Shown here piece by piece: positions 13,520 through 25,773 of a DNA stretch of 64,000 bases. Positions within the stretch are counted from its first letter, which is position 1, and each line of letters starts with the position of its first letter. This DNA comes from Rhodeus uyekii (lineage: Eukaryota > Chordata > Actinopteri > Cypriniformes > Acheilognathidae): contig JAWRVZ010000043.1 of NCBI GenBank assembly GCA_037043235.1, forward strand, positions 3,571,001 through 3,635,000, read 5' to 3'. Below the pieces are notes generated by a model that saw only the letters and a program-made list of their open reading frames with translations, was not told where the DNA came from and ran no database searches. A program made the translations under genes and the position numbers.

Positions 13520-13760
13520 GATTAAGATTTGCGTTGAGGCCTCTGGTCCAGGATCATCGCAAAAGAAGCAGTTTCACTTAAGAAGGTAGCTGCATTGTTG
13601 CAGTAGACGTTGGCCGGTGCTGGGTGTCTAAATGGGTTTTATTGAAAAGGAAATCTGTCAGAGCCTGATAAAAGAGAATGGGCTCCTGGACATGAAGAAT
13701 GGGTCAGAGGGTTCATTCTGAAAAGACTGCCTTTTCATCACTGCATGACTCATTCTTTGT
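13520..13760. other. repeat-free block, possible conserved non-coding element
   Basis: A segment of balanced composition ('GGCCTCTGGTCCAGGATCAT', 'GACGTTGGCCGGTGCTGGGT', 'TGGGCTCCTGGACATGAAGA') in otherwise A+T-rich DNA. There is no coding frame. Proposed only on texture. Confidence 0.25.
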
Positions 13761-14448
13761 GTGTGTGTGTGTATGTGTGTGTGTACGCATAGTATTCAAA
13801 TACCCAATCATGTGTATCCAGAGTGTTTCTCCTTGTTTTTTTGATGTTTATTAAAGCGTTGGGGATAACATGTATGATAATCAGCTCCAGGACCATCTAT
13901 ATTTTGCTGCTAGTCAGGAAAATATAGACATTTTATGTGTGTGCGAGACATTTAAAATGAGAAGCATTGTGTGATTTTTAATGTGTGTGAGTGTGTGTTC
14001 TGGCTCACTGAGGTATAGTGCCCTCTTACCTCACCGCTCAGGCATCCCTGTGCAGAGTAGAGCAGTGCGAACAGAAAGAGAGAGAGTCTCACAGTGAGGG
14101 TATTCATATACTCCTAGCACTGACAAAAGAGATGAAGGGAGGGAGGGAAAGTGAGAGAGAAAGAGTACAGGGGATCAAACTGAGATTGTGGAGGCTTAAA
14201 CATCAAACATTCATTTTACCGTTATGAATGGCTAATCAGCAGAAATGGGTGTGAATTAAGCCCAGATTGGTTTTGCAGACTAGGTATTAAAAGTATAATT
14301 ATCATCCAGCTATACCAGTATCCTACTTGGTATGGGTTAGGATACACTGTATCTTGATTATTTACCCTCAAAAGAGTTTATCCATTGTGAAGTTACCTTC
14401 TAATTCATTGTTCCTCTGTCTCTCTTTCCCTTCTCATTCTTTAACACA

Positions 14449-14451
<3 letters not shown>

Positions 14452-14496
<45 letters not shown>

Positions 14497-14501
14497 CCCC
14501 C
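14452..14501 (+). repeat. poly-C tract, 44 bases plus G-broken tail
   Basis: A run of 44 C, one G at 14496, then five more C. This is the longest homopolymer in the window. Confidence 0.9.
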
Positions 14502-14519
14502 AATTCATCCATCCAAACT

Positions 14520-14810
14520 GTCCCATCCTGCTCCTTTGGACACCAGTAAGCACCCCGTCTTTCCCCTCTTCTTTTCATCATGCCGAGCAAGATTCCTAGA
14601 GTTCCAGATGTGGCGCTTCGTCCTTCACAGGCCCCTTAGCAGGGCCCTCTCCTTCATATCGGGTGGCCCGGTTCAGCGTGTCCTCAGACAACCCGAGCTG
14701 AGTACAGGAAAGGGGCCACGATCTGGGGGAGGCCCACCTCAGCCTCAACTTGGGATCTACAGCTCTACTGCTCTGCCACTCTCTCTCCAAGCAGCCACAA
14801 TATAGTTATA
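14520..14810. other. G+C-rich block, function unknown
   Basis: A sharp G+C-rich island after the 44-base poly-C run, open in one plus frame for 89 codons (14536-14805) but with no recognisable protein. It could be a conserved non-coding element or an exon of an unknown transcript. Confidence 0.25.
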
Positions 14811-17156
14811 CAGCGTAATGCCTCTGACAGCCATACAGAAAGACGTTTAGAAATGCTTTTGTGAATGTGAGACTTAGTGGCTATTTATTTGCATAGTGAT
14901 GCCATTTTTTTCATATTAATATACATACTTTTTATATAATTACTAGCTTTTATTAAAAATAAAAAAAAATATTTTATAACGATTTTTACTTTTTTTCTGG
15001 CCCTTATTGAATCCCTCTATCAACTATTCATTAACTGATCCATCTGTCTATCTATCTCTCTATTTATCTGTCTATAATAAATATACAATACATTTTGTTT
15101 TATTAAATGTATTTTAAATTAATGACTAGTCTCAGATATATTCATTATTATTATAATTACATGGAAAAAGATTTTAATAATATTACTATAATTTCTTACA
15201 AAACCAAATTAAGCCATGCCGAATATGTTTCGAACCAAACACTGTGGAATCACCGGAGGTATATGCGTAGATACCACTTGACTTTTGTGACTCAGTGGAT
15301 TTAATGATCTAACAGATTCTGAAGTTCCCAATTAGGAAAGTGGTCCAATATCCTAGTTTTTATGAGCATTTGTGCATGTGGGTCTGTGTCTATGTGAGAT
15401 GGTGCTCAGTATTCAGACCACACTGCAGACAGTCTCAGCAGCATAATGGGAGGTTGACTGTTGGGGGTAGAGGAGAGGAGGGGAGGCGGTGAATGAGGGC
15501 TGAAGGAGGGGAGGGAAAAGGGGTAACGGACGTGGCGGTGCTCCAGAATCAATTGGCGGTGTAATGAGATGGCACAATGCCAGGTAACCATGGTGCTGCC
15601 CCCTCCACTCTCCTCCGGAGTAAATTAAAGAGGAAAAGAGCATGGAGAGAAAGTGAGTTTGTTTCTGAGAATGACACAGAGAGAGAAGGATGAGATGGAG
15701 ATGCAGACAAAAGAGATCGAAAATGAGAGACCAAAAAATAGAGATGGGGCACTGATAAAGGGTAGTTCAGTGTTAGAAGGTAAAGAGAATAACACATTAA
15801 GTGACAAGGGAAGAAGTAGAGAGAGTAAGAATGCACGCAAGCAAGAGAGAGGCACTTACCTCACACAATGAGCATTCCTGAACTCTTTTTCTCTCTAAAT
15901 CTGAGCTGAACTCAAGCCCCTGCTCTAAAGAGAAAGGGGAGAAGGGAGGCCAAAGTTTGAGGCCAGAGGGGCTTTTTATATTATTATTAAAATTTACTGA
16001 GACATCTTTTTTACAGCCCTTGGAAAAGAAACTGGCGTGAGATGAATTAGGAGATTGTGTCCCCTTGAGTCTCAGTAAACACCTACTCGGCTCTCTCTGC
16101 CTGTCTCTAACCCCTTTTCTCTCTTTCTTTTTATTTCAATTCAAACTATGTTATTTATTGCCAAAAGCACAGGTAAACTCAGAATTCAATCATAATAATC
16201 TCTTATGTGTTTAATTGTGTAATAATAATAATGTAAATTGTGTAGCGAAAGGATGAAGAACATTTGAATAAAAGCTCTAACTGTCACCGTTGTTGTAAAG
16301 ACAGATTCAACAGTTTCAGAATTCAAAGAAGGTTTTCCTACAGCTATAATGCTTTTGAAGATAAATGTCTTTTGAATAATGCACTCCGAGTTGCTCCTCG
16401 AGATGCATGCTTTTAAAATATTCACCACAGCATACAACCAATCCCTTCCCTACTTTGGCACTCGCCACATATCTGAACCCCCCTCTCTTCTTTTCTCTGT
16501 CAGTGCTCTGCTGATTTTCTGGTTGGATGAGAGGCATCAGTCAGTTTGATTTCACTGAGACAGTATGCATTTCTTCATCAGCCCCTTTCTCCCTTTCTTT
16601 CCATCCTGCCGAGGGGCTGAGATGTGTTAATACAGTGTAGTTGGCTGTGGTACTTGCTCCTCTGATTAGTGAGGATGTGTGACAGTTACTGGAGATGAAC
16701 TGAAATTAAAGCTTGATTAATATCATATTTAGGTTCCCCCCTCTTCCATTTCTTCCTGGTCCAACCTCACGCCTTCCTAAGAAGCTGGCTGTTTTCTTTC
16801 TTTGTCTCCATTTTTTGTGTCTCTTTAGCCACCTGCTTGCTTCGGCCTAAAGGGGATTTGATTGTTTATGCCTCTTTTGGAAGATTTTATGAATGCATTT
16901 TGCTGTTGTTTTATGCTGTGTGATTTTATATTGATATTGAATATATATTACAGTACATACTGGATGTGAAGAAAAGAATGTGCTCTAGTGTCCTGTATAG
17001 TGAGTTGTCTACATAGGCAACATTTTAAGGCGTTATAGACAAATTACTGAAACAAAGAATGTTCCAAAAGGTAGGTATTTTTGGATGATACAGTTAAGAC
17101 CATATTATTTTTAAGATTGTGGCCAATAAATGAAAATGTAAGCATCATATCATTAT
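14811..17156. other. non-coding stretch, no gene seen
   Basis: It includes purine-rich minus/plus patches (15430-15860) that open several overlapping low-complexity frames. None is convincing. Confidence 0.5.
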
Positions 17157-17774
17157 CAGTGTTGGGGGAAACAAGTATTATAAGTAACGTGAGTTATGTA
17201 ATCAGATTACTTTTTTCAGGTAACTAGTAAAGTAACACATTTTAAATGTACAAATAATGAAACAAAATTAACGCAAGTTTGTTTTCCCATTAATTGACTG
17301 ACTGCTCTCTGGTCTCCATAGTGAGAGAATCGAGGGGCATTATGTGCGAAGATGATGGTATTGTATATCTAGACTAAACATGAGCATTTACTAATCTCAC
17401 CTGCTCACACAAAAATCAGTATTCCTCAAAAAGTTAAAACAAATATTTTATGCATTTAATTTCACTTTGACCAATGCTGCTGACCTTTGATGATTCTGTT
17501 AAACCATAAGAAACAATGAGTTTTTGTGTTTTCTCTGATCCAGAATGGCAGCACATTTGAAAGTTTGTTTGAGGTCTACTGTACTTGTGTGAATTTGCAT
17601 TCCTTTCATCCTTATTATTTAAATTTTGGTGTGAAGGGGCCAGATAAGAGAAAAAGTAACACAAAAGTAATGTTACACTTTACTTAAAAAGTAACAAAGT
17701 AGTTCAATTAATTACTTTTTAAGGGAGTAACGCATTATTATAATGCATCACTTTTAGTAAAAACCCCAACACTG
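17157..17774. mobile_element. hAT-like non-autonomous element
   Basis: It starts CAGTGTTGGGGGAAAC and ends AAAACCCCAACACTG, an inverted repeat pair. The flanking octamers ATCATTAT and GTTATTAT agree at 6 of 8 positions, as expected of a decayed 8-bp hAT target duplication. The termini carry repeated AGTAACG / TTACTTTTT motifs on both sides. No transposase frame was found. A related terminal fragment lies near 43488-43565. Confidence 0.6.
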
Positions 17775-20689
17775 GTTATTATAGTGTACAGTGTAAAAGA
17801 TGGATAAATATTCATTTTAAAAAGCTGTTGTGATAATCGAGGAGGAATCTTTGTCATAATCTATTGCTATCCCTTTAAGTTGGTGCTAAATACTGATCTA
17901 TGTCAGTCAAAACTGGCACTAAATATCTAATATTGGCAATCAACTGATCCAAAATATTGCTGATATATTGTGCATCTCTATGAATCCCTGAAACTTTTCA
18001 TGCAGCTGCATCATATATATCCATCACAGAGTTGCAACAATCTCACAACTTAAACTCGCACTTAAAGTTGAAATGTAACGGAAGATCATTTATTCCATAT
18101 TGTGATGTTCATTCGAATGAAATAGATTGAGAAAGAAAACGATAAGATTGGAGAAATCCTGCATATGTCACCAGAGAGAACTCGTCGTTTAACAGGATGA
18201 TTGAGTTATGACATTTTGAACATTTTCAGATGACATTTTCAAATGTACATTTTTTTGAAGCAGCTCATTAGATCATGGGACAGATCTACAGAGTTTCATG
18301 CAAATTCTGTTACTGGGATTCTTTTTGGCTTTTCTGTATGGAATATTACATTTACTTAAAGTAAAGATTTGTTGAGCTGTTGAGATTTAAACTAGTTTGT
18401 CATCTGTTCTAAAGGTTTATTACAAAAGAGATAATAATAGGAGGTTACCTGGCTCTAATCTTTGCTGCTGATCCAGTCTCTTGTCAGTTACATGGCACAG
18501 CATGAAAAAAAGTGTTCTGAAATTACAATGTGATTACTTGTCTTTTCTCCAGTCATTGACTCTGTGGCATTGCATCCTGGGAACGGAAGACAGTGACAAC
18601 GCTGTGTATTTGAGTGGTAGATTAATAGGGAGGACTGGAGTGTGGGTGCCGCAGTAGCACATGAGGAGAATATCAGACAGAGAGACGAGAGAGACCTGGA
18701 ATGGGAAAGAAAAAGAAAGAAAAGCAGTGGACAAATTCAGTAACAGCACAAAATTACAACTACCTTCAGAAATATTCGTATCATATTGGAAGCTGTAGGT
18801 GCTGGATTTAACCACTTTTTTATATTGTTGTATTAAACAGAAAAAGATGATGTCAAAAGCTAAAAACAGGGAAATGGAAACCTTTTAATATATCTGTATT
18901 GTTATAAGTGAAGAAGCTATTATTACCTGATCAAATCTTTTAAATTCTAAAATGACTATTAATCTAAAATGACTTCAACATAGTAAGGTTGATTCATTCA
19001 TAATATAAATGTGTATATGTGTGAGTTTATGTCTTCATTAACATAGATATATCTGCTCTGTGGATTAAGATCAGGATAACAGACATACATTACTTTTGCT
19101 TTGTCCTCAAATGTTCGTTTGAAACAGAACAGCTGGTCTTGCAGAAGTACATATTTGATATTTAGAGTCTTGGAAACTTGCAGCTTAATTTAAATATCTT
19201 TTTTTATACTTTATATCTATCTTTATATTTATATCTAGTTTCCTACTGTGAATGCTCAAAAACTTTGTAGATTTCCCCCCCTCTTAAATAAACATCTGCT
19301 TTTTGTTAATTGACGCAGGAACAGTTTGTTTTCTGAATGTGTAATTAAAATGTAATGTTACATATTTAGTTAATCTCTAATTCAATAATTTCTAATTATT
19401 AGTCTCTAATAAACAAATAATATAATTTCAAATATTCTGAAATACTCAATACTTCTACCTGTTCTCTCTCTTTCTGTGATAGATAAACAAGTTTTTAGAT
19501 GCTGCTTGTCATTTGCTTGCTGACCAGGATGCTGGATGACAAGACACAGAACATTTCAATGATTCAAGTGGTCACTTGTGTCCTATTCTTATCATGGGGC
19601 GCATTCATAATTTTTGTTCTTTATCACTTAATCTGTGTCTCTCTTCCTTACCGTGTTTGTGCTGAGTGGGTGTTCTCTCTTATATTGCTCTCTTCTGGCT
19701 TCAGAGGATTTGACTCCTCAGAACCACTGCCAAGGCTCTTTCTTTGAAAACCAATAAGACCTCAACGGTATGTCACCATAAACAGGCTCGGAGCCATTGA
19801 GCACAAGTCGACATTGTTCTTCCTGTTGACACTGATGATGCCCTATGGAGTCATTATAGGCATTTGTGCTTTCGAGTGCTGCTTAGTATGTCTCAGACCT
19901 GCCCTCTTGTTGAAAATCTACAGCCTCAAAGCTTTTTATTAAAATGTATCTATAAAATCTCAGAGCTTTTGCCACTGTTGAACTCGCATAGGTATGGTTG
20001 ACTCAGGTGATTTTATGGCAGTTTTCTCTAAAGATGTCCGTGTCTAGTTAAAAGTGTTTTGGGGAGTGTTTAATTTTATTACGTGATAAATAACTGGATA
20101 AATAACTGGCACTTTTATTTATTATCGTAATTGAAAAAATAAAAGTGGGAGAAAAAAAACTTCCAGTAGTTGACCCAACTTGGAAACCATTATGCGCATA
20201 AGCATAACAGTTTAAATATAACTGTTAAATATAGATTTTAGTCATCACAAAGGGATGACAGAACTAAGGCATTTTACATACCCTTGTCATTAGATCTTGT
20301 TGCACTTCTGTCTTGCATTACAGGAAACATAAAACAGCCGTAGTGGCAACAAACAAGCAGAGAGAAAAGTGATATGGCAAGCAGTGTGAATGTGTTTAAT
20401 CTGCATCTATATATATACTATACCTTTCTGTCTGTCAAAGCTTGTGATTTTCAGGGCTGAGTGTAGCACCTGCCGCTCTGCATATCCTTCTGAAGAATCC
20501 CAATGTTAGAAACGAGTGGCTGCAGTTTATTTTTAACAAGGTCCATTTCAGACTGTTCTTTTTTTAGCAGTTTGTGCGGGCCATTTCAGCTCAAATTGTT
20601 TGAAAACGGTCAAAAATCAACATTATGACAATTATTTTGAACATCTTTTATGTAAAGTTTGTTAACGTTTCATATTGCTTACACTCTCT
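17775..20689. other. non-coding stretch, no gene seen
   Basis: A+T-rich DNA without identifiable repeats, exons or RNA genes. Confidence 0.5.
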
Positions 20690-20995
20690 CTTTGCATCCG
20701 TCTCTTCTCCCCCTTTGTTCCCGTGTTGGAACCAGCCATGGCGGACACTACCCCCTATCCTAAGGCCCTCTTTGTTCACCCTTATGTTGGAGGCCCGCTC
20801 TTAGAGCTTGGCATGGGCTAAAGCAGGCGAGAGGGTTAAGGGGGGAGAGAAGAAGAGCGGGCACAGGGCAAACAAGGGGCAGACAAGGGGGCTTGGCAGA
20901 CACCTGAAAGTCAAATCTGCTCATTTAGATTCAAGAGGAGCAGGATGTGGAAGAGACTTAAAAAGCCTCTTTGTACCCCCCTCGACCCTCTTATA
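20690..20995 (+). other. G+C-rich block with a 27-codon reading frame of unknown meaning
   Basis: This block is richer in G+C than the A+T-rich DNA on both sides. A start codon in good context (CAGCCATGG, ATG at 20738) opens a 27-codon frame to TAA at 20819-20821, beginning MADTTPYPKALFVHPYVG. The product is not one I recognise. It lies about 1.6 kb upstream of the candidate host promoter, so it could be an upstream exon or a conserved non-coding element. A real micropeptide is possible but unproven. Confidence 0.2.
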
Positions 20996-21124
20996 AGCTC
21001 CTACAGACAATTTCATTATGTTGCAATTGTTTACGAGCAGATGTCAACCTAATTTATTGACATTTAACACAGAATAAGGATTTTTAAAAGATAAATAATA
21101 TAATTTATTATGATATTATTTATT

Positions 21125-21510
21125 TTAAAAAATCATGTACTGCTCACCAAAGGTGCATTTATTTATATATTATGAAAATACAATTTAAAATAACTGTATT
21201 CTATTTTTGTATGTTTTAAAATGTAATTTATTCCTGTGATGCATTTTCAGCAGCTATTAATATAGTCTTCAGTGTCACGTGATCCTTCAGAAATTAGTCT
21301 AATTTTCTTATTATCCATGTTGAAAACAGTTGCGCTGCTCAATATTTCTTTGGAAGCCATGATGCATTTTTTTCAAGATTTTATTTTGTTTATCAATTGA
21401 AAGTTCAAAAGAACAGCATTTATTTAAAATAGACAAATGTTGTAACATTATAAATGCTTTTTCTGTCCATTTATTGTGCCTTTCCTAATAAAAGTATTAA
21501 TTTCTCACAA
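21125..21510 (+). repeat. abundant cyprinid dispersed repeat (family A)
   Basis: It contains 'GTGCATTTATTT', 'CACGTGATCCTTCAGAAAT', 'GAAAACAGTTGCGCTGCTC' and 'TTCAAAAGAACAGCATTT' in the order of a repeat of about 500-600 bp. The same signature recurs at 27640-27765 (minus), 30766-30915, 33295-33620, 48005-48060 (minus), 56655-56790 (minus) and 61140-61515. The copies are too decayed to place in a superfamily. Confidence 0.7.
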
Positions 21511-22329
21511 AAAAGTTTTAAACTTTTAAGAAAGTGTATTTTTAATCATTTATATGCAATTTATATATAATTTTAAACTTTTAGTTAGACATTATGGCAC
21601 AATCCGGTCCAAGATTTACTTTCAAACATGATCCAAATTCTATGTTTATCATTTATTTTATTATTTATTGAAAATGATCCTATAAAACAATTTCAGAATT
21701 ACATTATTTGTATTATCTCTGCCTCGTGATGCAGTTCACATCATGCACATTGGCACCTTTGAAAAGTAAAAATGTGGGGAATGAATATGATGTTGCACCA
21801 CATGCTGGCTGCAGAATGTGCACCCCTGAAATTATTCCCCTCCTGCCATGTTTCACACCATAGATGAGTTGGGCTGCATTGCAGGATAAAAGGGAAGCCA
21901 TATTGAGATCTTGTGAACCATTTCATGACTAATTCCCATGTGATTTTGCAACTTCACCAGATACAGTCCTTTCTTCATGTAGAAAATCATTAGGCTTTAA
22001 AAATATTGTTGTCAGGATGTAAAATAAAGAAATGTAAAGTGTTTTATTCATTAAGAGAAGGACGAACAATGAAGGTGAAAGTCTCTGTGACAGAGAGGTA
22101 ATAGCGCTCAAAATATGTTTGACTGTCTGGGGAACGGCGGAACGCCAGCCAGACTGTGACCAACTGACACACTGACTCACACACGCACACACAGGGAGCA
22201 TTGGAGAGACTGTGCCAGTGCCTGGATTAGGCAGCCATGTAAACAAGCAAATAGATATGGAGACAAGCAGACAGACAGACACCGGCAGAGAGACAGATGG
22301 ATGGACAGACACAGAGACAAAATGCTATT
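21511..22329. other. non-coding stretch before the candidate host promoter
   Basis: It contains a short degenerate run of AGACAGAC units (22255-22320) and otherwise nothing I can identify. Confidence 0.5.
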
Positions 22330-23265
22330 AATTGCATCCGATTAGCATGGCGACCACAGCTCCCCGTCTGCAGCGGGCACTATATTTGATCATGGGGCAC
22401 ATCCCAAAATCTTTTTCGCTGTCATTTTGTTGCTCCGAGGGAGTTTGTGCCTAAAAAAGAAAGAATCGAGACAACGTTCAAACTGCTACCCGTGGCTTTT
22501 TCCAGAACAGGACAGTGAGCTGTGCTCCCTTTTGCTCGCCGTCTTTCTTTCTCTTGCTTGTAACTTTCTGTCTCTGCCATTTTGATGAGGTTGAAAAAAA
22601 GTGTATCTCTTTTTCTCTCTCACTACGTGGCGTGGATTGGACGCCGACTGGAAGGAAGGAGGGAGGAGTAGGAACAAGAGAGAGCGCTCTGCTCGTGTAG
22701 ACGGAGAGATGGCATATTTGCAGAAAGAGTAATGTGGTGTGAAAGCAGTCCTTTTCACTCTTTAGACTGTTCTGTCGTCCGTAAAGCTGCTTTTTATTTT
22801 CTGCACTACGCTCTACCCCTCTTTCTGCATCTGCTTCTCTCCATTATAAACTTTTTTCTGAACGTTTTTATAGCTTTATTTCATTGCTATGTCAGTTTGT
22901 TTCTGTTTCAATTCGTTCCTTGCTTGTTTTTAATCGCCCCTCAGTTGTTGGGAGTTCATGGGAGTTAAAGACAAAGGGAAACGTCCACATTTTGGCACCA
23001 CTAAGGGGAGTCAGAACTGCAGCCAAGGACCCTGCTGAGATCCAAAAAACCCCAGTACAGCGAAGCGCCAAAAAAAAAAAGAAAGAAAAAAGAAAACACC
23101 ACCCTTTCCTTTGCATGGTCACAAATTCCACTCTCCCTGTAGCCAGGGCAGTGCCGCAGCTCCTCCTCGACCACATCTCACCGCATTCGACCTTTCCGCC
23201 TTCTCTTCTCAGTCTTCCACGGAACCATTTCTGACCCATTTTTGAGGATTTTCATTTTTTCCACG
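22330..23265 (+). promoter_or_regulatory. candidate promoter and first exon region of the mir-100/let-7a/mir-125b host transcript
   Basis: This kilobase is less A+T-rich and has more CpG than its surroundings. It contains an inverted CCAAT box (ATTGG, 22636-22640) next to a TACGTGGC element, and runs of pyrimidine-rich sequence typical of a TATA-less start region. It ends with a good donor, CCACG|GTAAAT (exon end 23265), followed by a well-formed acceptor at 23509. Several moderate reading frames occur here but none resembles a known protein. Its place 2-3 kb upstream of mir-100 on the same strand suggests the start of a MIR100HG-like transcript. This is inference from position and splice signals, and no start site can be fixed. 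Confidence 0.35.
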
Positions 23266-23509
23266 GTAAATACGGATAGGACCGGCCGCACAGGACGGCG
23301 AAAGAGGGGACAGGGGCTTTTTCAATGTTGTCTGCCAATGACTTGGCGATTTTCTCTTGTTGAACTAGTGATGCCGTTTTTGGCTTCTTTTTCGAGGTTG
23401 TATGTGTTCTTCATTCATGTCAGGACATGTTTGTGTATTAATGGTTTGAACGTGTGAATGAGCAATTTTGTACTTCCTTCTAACTTGCTGTCTTTCTTTC
23501 CTGCTCCAG

Positions 23510-23636
23510 ATTTTTTGTGGGCAACGGAATTGGCCTAGTCTGCACCCTAAGCCTGACTCCATATTGCCGCCAGGTGTAGGTTGACTCTGGTATGGACATC
23601 GAACTGGTCAGCAGTGTAGACAGACGTCCTCCACCG
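23510..23636 (+). ncRNA. candidate internal exon of the microRNA host transcript
   Basis: A strong polypyrimidine tract and acceptor (CTTTCTTTCCTGCTCCAG, ending 23509) precede 127 bp of mixed-composition DNA that ends at CCACCG|GTACGA. The exon would join the donor at 23265 upstream and lie 1.8 kb before mir-100. It contains an ATG at 23592 that opens 15 codons (MDIELVSSVDRRPPP) up to the donor. That could be the start of a short reading frame, but I do not recognise it. Splice signals support an exon; non-coding status is assumed from the MIR100HG setting. Confidence 0.4.
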
Positions 23637-25431
23637 GTACGATACTTTCCTATGCCCTTTTTTCTTCTGTCCATTCCTTTCGTTTTCTCAATCAGAACTT
23701 TTTTTATAACCTGCACCTGTTTACCATCGAGTTGTCGTTTCATTTTCGTTTAAAAGTCATTATAGCTGTCCTCATTGATGTATAAATAATCACCGTGTCC
23801 ACATTCCGTTACGCTCTATAAGCAAACACGTTTTGTTTTAATTTTTTACATTTGGATTTTTTTTGTACCAAATAGTATACCACTAGTCTAAGATCATATC
23901 CGAAAATAAATGTAGTTCAATTGCAGTCAAACATTGAACTTACTAACGTAATAATTTTGGTTTGGTTGTTGTTAGATATTTGTGTACTGTACACGTACTG
24001 TTTGAAGAGTCACAGTTCAGATGTCTACAGTGGCTAGAAATCAGCAAATAATAGTGACGGGTTATGAGTGGTCGTACGATGCCATGGAAACACATTTGAA
24101 ATGTGAGCCTGTGTGCTGGATCTAGGTTCAAGATTCAATTTACTAACAACTTATTTTCTTTCTCTCTGGCATTTCTCATGATACAATACACTGTTTCTCT
24201 GTGTAAAATAGGTCAAGATATAATACAGATATCTTTAAAATTGACTCTATTGTTCTAAATAACCTTTGATTTCCCTTAGGGAGTGGCACTGTACCATAAA
24301 TCATAGCATTTCTAATTACAGCTTGTTGCACCTATAACTTGTAGTACAGACTGGGAAAGCCCTTGATGCAGAGTCTGTGATATCTTATTTCTGTATATTA
24401 AATGATAGTAATGGATAAACTAAATGATACACTGAATGCGCGCAATATATTGAATTAAAACAAACGAAACGGTTTAATTTTGGGTTTATGTCTGCAAAAC
24501 ACTGTTATTTAAAATATTTCTATACTTGTGCTTAGGTTGCATATACACTAAATGTGTGTAGATGTGAAAAATAAATAAAGCGTTTCTGCTGTTGTTTCTT
24601 TCTCAAATGTCAGTCACTGCAGCATATTTGATCCAACAGTAGCGGTGTTGTCTGATCTGGGCACGGCAAACACCACCTGTGTCTTTCAAACTGACCTTCA
24701 CTCTGAAGGATACGTTTTAAACGGTAGTCGTTTGAAATACTAGGAATTTATAGTGAAAAATGTTGGTGGGAGCTCCTATCTTAATCATGTCTCTATGTTA
24801 GTTATTAAAGTAATCTTTGTTGAACCACACCCAATAATTCTGCATCATATTATTTGAATAATTACTTGAGTTGCAGTGATATTTGGGAATTTGTCGTTGT
24901 TTGTCTTGCCTAATCAACAATACTTATTCTTTATGTTTGCAATGTGTTCGTTATTCTTTCCTCAAAGTAAATGTATACAAAAAAATCTTCTGATCCCATA
25001 AATTCCACTGTCACATTTATTTTACTTGCTTATGTGGTTGTGTGCTTGTGGAAAGGTACATGGATCATTTGAATATTTTTTTCTCAATGTTCAACAGCTG
25101 TTGCAGTTTTGCTGTACATATTTTTTTTTTAGATCAATAATTTCTCTGTTTATGAATTCCTTATATTTTATCTATTCTTTTTCGAGATTCTCAGGTGATG
25201 TATGTACATAATGATCTTCTTCCTCTGTATTACCTGCCTAGACCATTATGTCTATTCAGAAAAAATACTTAACTTCCAAAAATGGCCATCTATGGCTGTC
25301 TTTTTTTCTAAACTGATGTCAAAGTGTTTTGAAATTGGTGCATGAGGAAAAAGAGAATTAGCTTTTTGTTATTCAGTGGATATTATTTTTGGTGTCCTGT
25401 GAAAGGTGCGTCTAGCTGTGATGCAGTCCAG
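23637..25431 (+). other. probable intron between the candidate host exon and mir-100
   Basis: A+T-rich, no repeats or exons recognised. It would be intronic if the host model is right. Confidence 0.35.
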
Positions 25432-25516
25432 TGATGCCAGCTGCCACAAACCCGTAGATCCGAACTTGTGGTGACTCTGTGCACAAGCTCGTGTCTATAG
25501 GTATGTGTCTGTGAGG
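25432..25516 (+). ncRNA. mir100: microRNA precursor mir-100
   Basis: The 5p mature sequence at 25449-25470 begins AACCCGTAGATCCGAACTTG and matches miR-100-5p over its full 22 nt, including seed ACCCGUA. The 3p arm at 25484-25505 (starts CAAGCTCGTGTC) pairs with it across a short loop (25471-25483), giving a standard stem-loop. miR-100 belongs to the miR-10/99/100 family. It lies 333 bp upstream of let-7a on the same strand, the conserved order of the mir-100/let-7a/mir-125b cluster, so it is probably processed from an intron of a shared primary transcript. Confidence 0.97.
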
Positions 25517-25773
25517 TGAACGCAACAGTCTGCCCTGCAACAGTCTGCCCTACAACCAGTGCTATTGACTAAAAACTTAGCATTTTCAGCATTGACACTT
25601 TAGCTGTAAAATGATCAACTATCCTTATTTTAGATGGTTGCATACATGTTTATATAGATTTATTAGCATGAATTGATTGCACCTATTTTCAACATTGAAT
25701 GTTTTGCTACATATGTGCAAACGTAAGTAGTGGGGACATTCTTCTATCATCCCCCTCAAGTTTCACAGCGATG

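Noticed and set aside
22884..23239. 115-116 codon frames on both strands in the candidate promoter
   Set aside because: The frames overlap each other on opposite strands and contain a poly-Lys/poly-Phe run from an A-rich tract; no protein is recognised.
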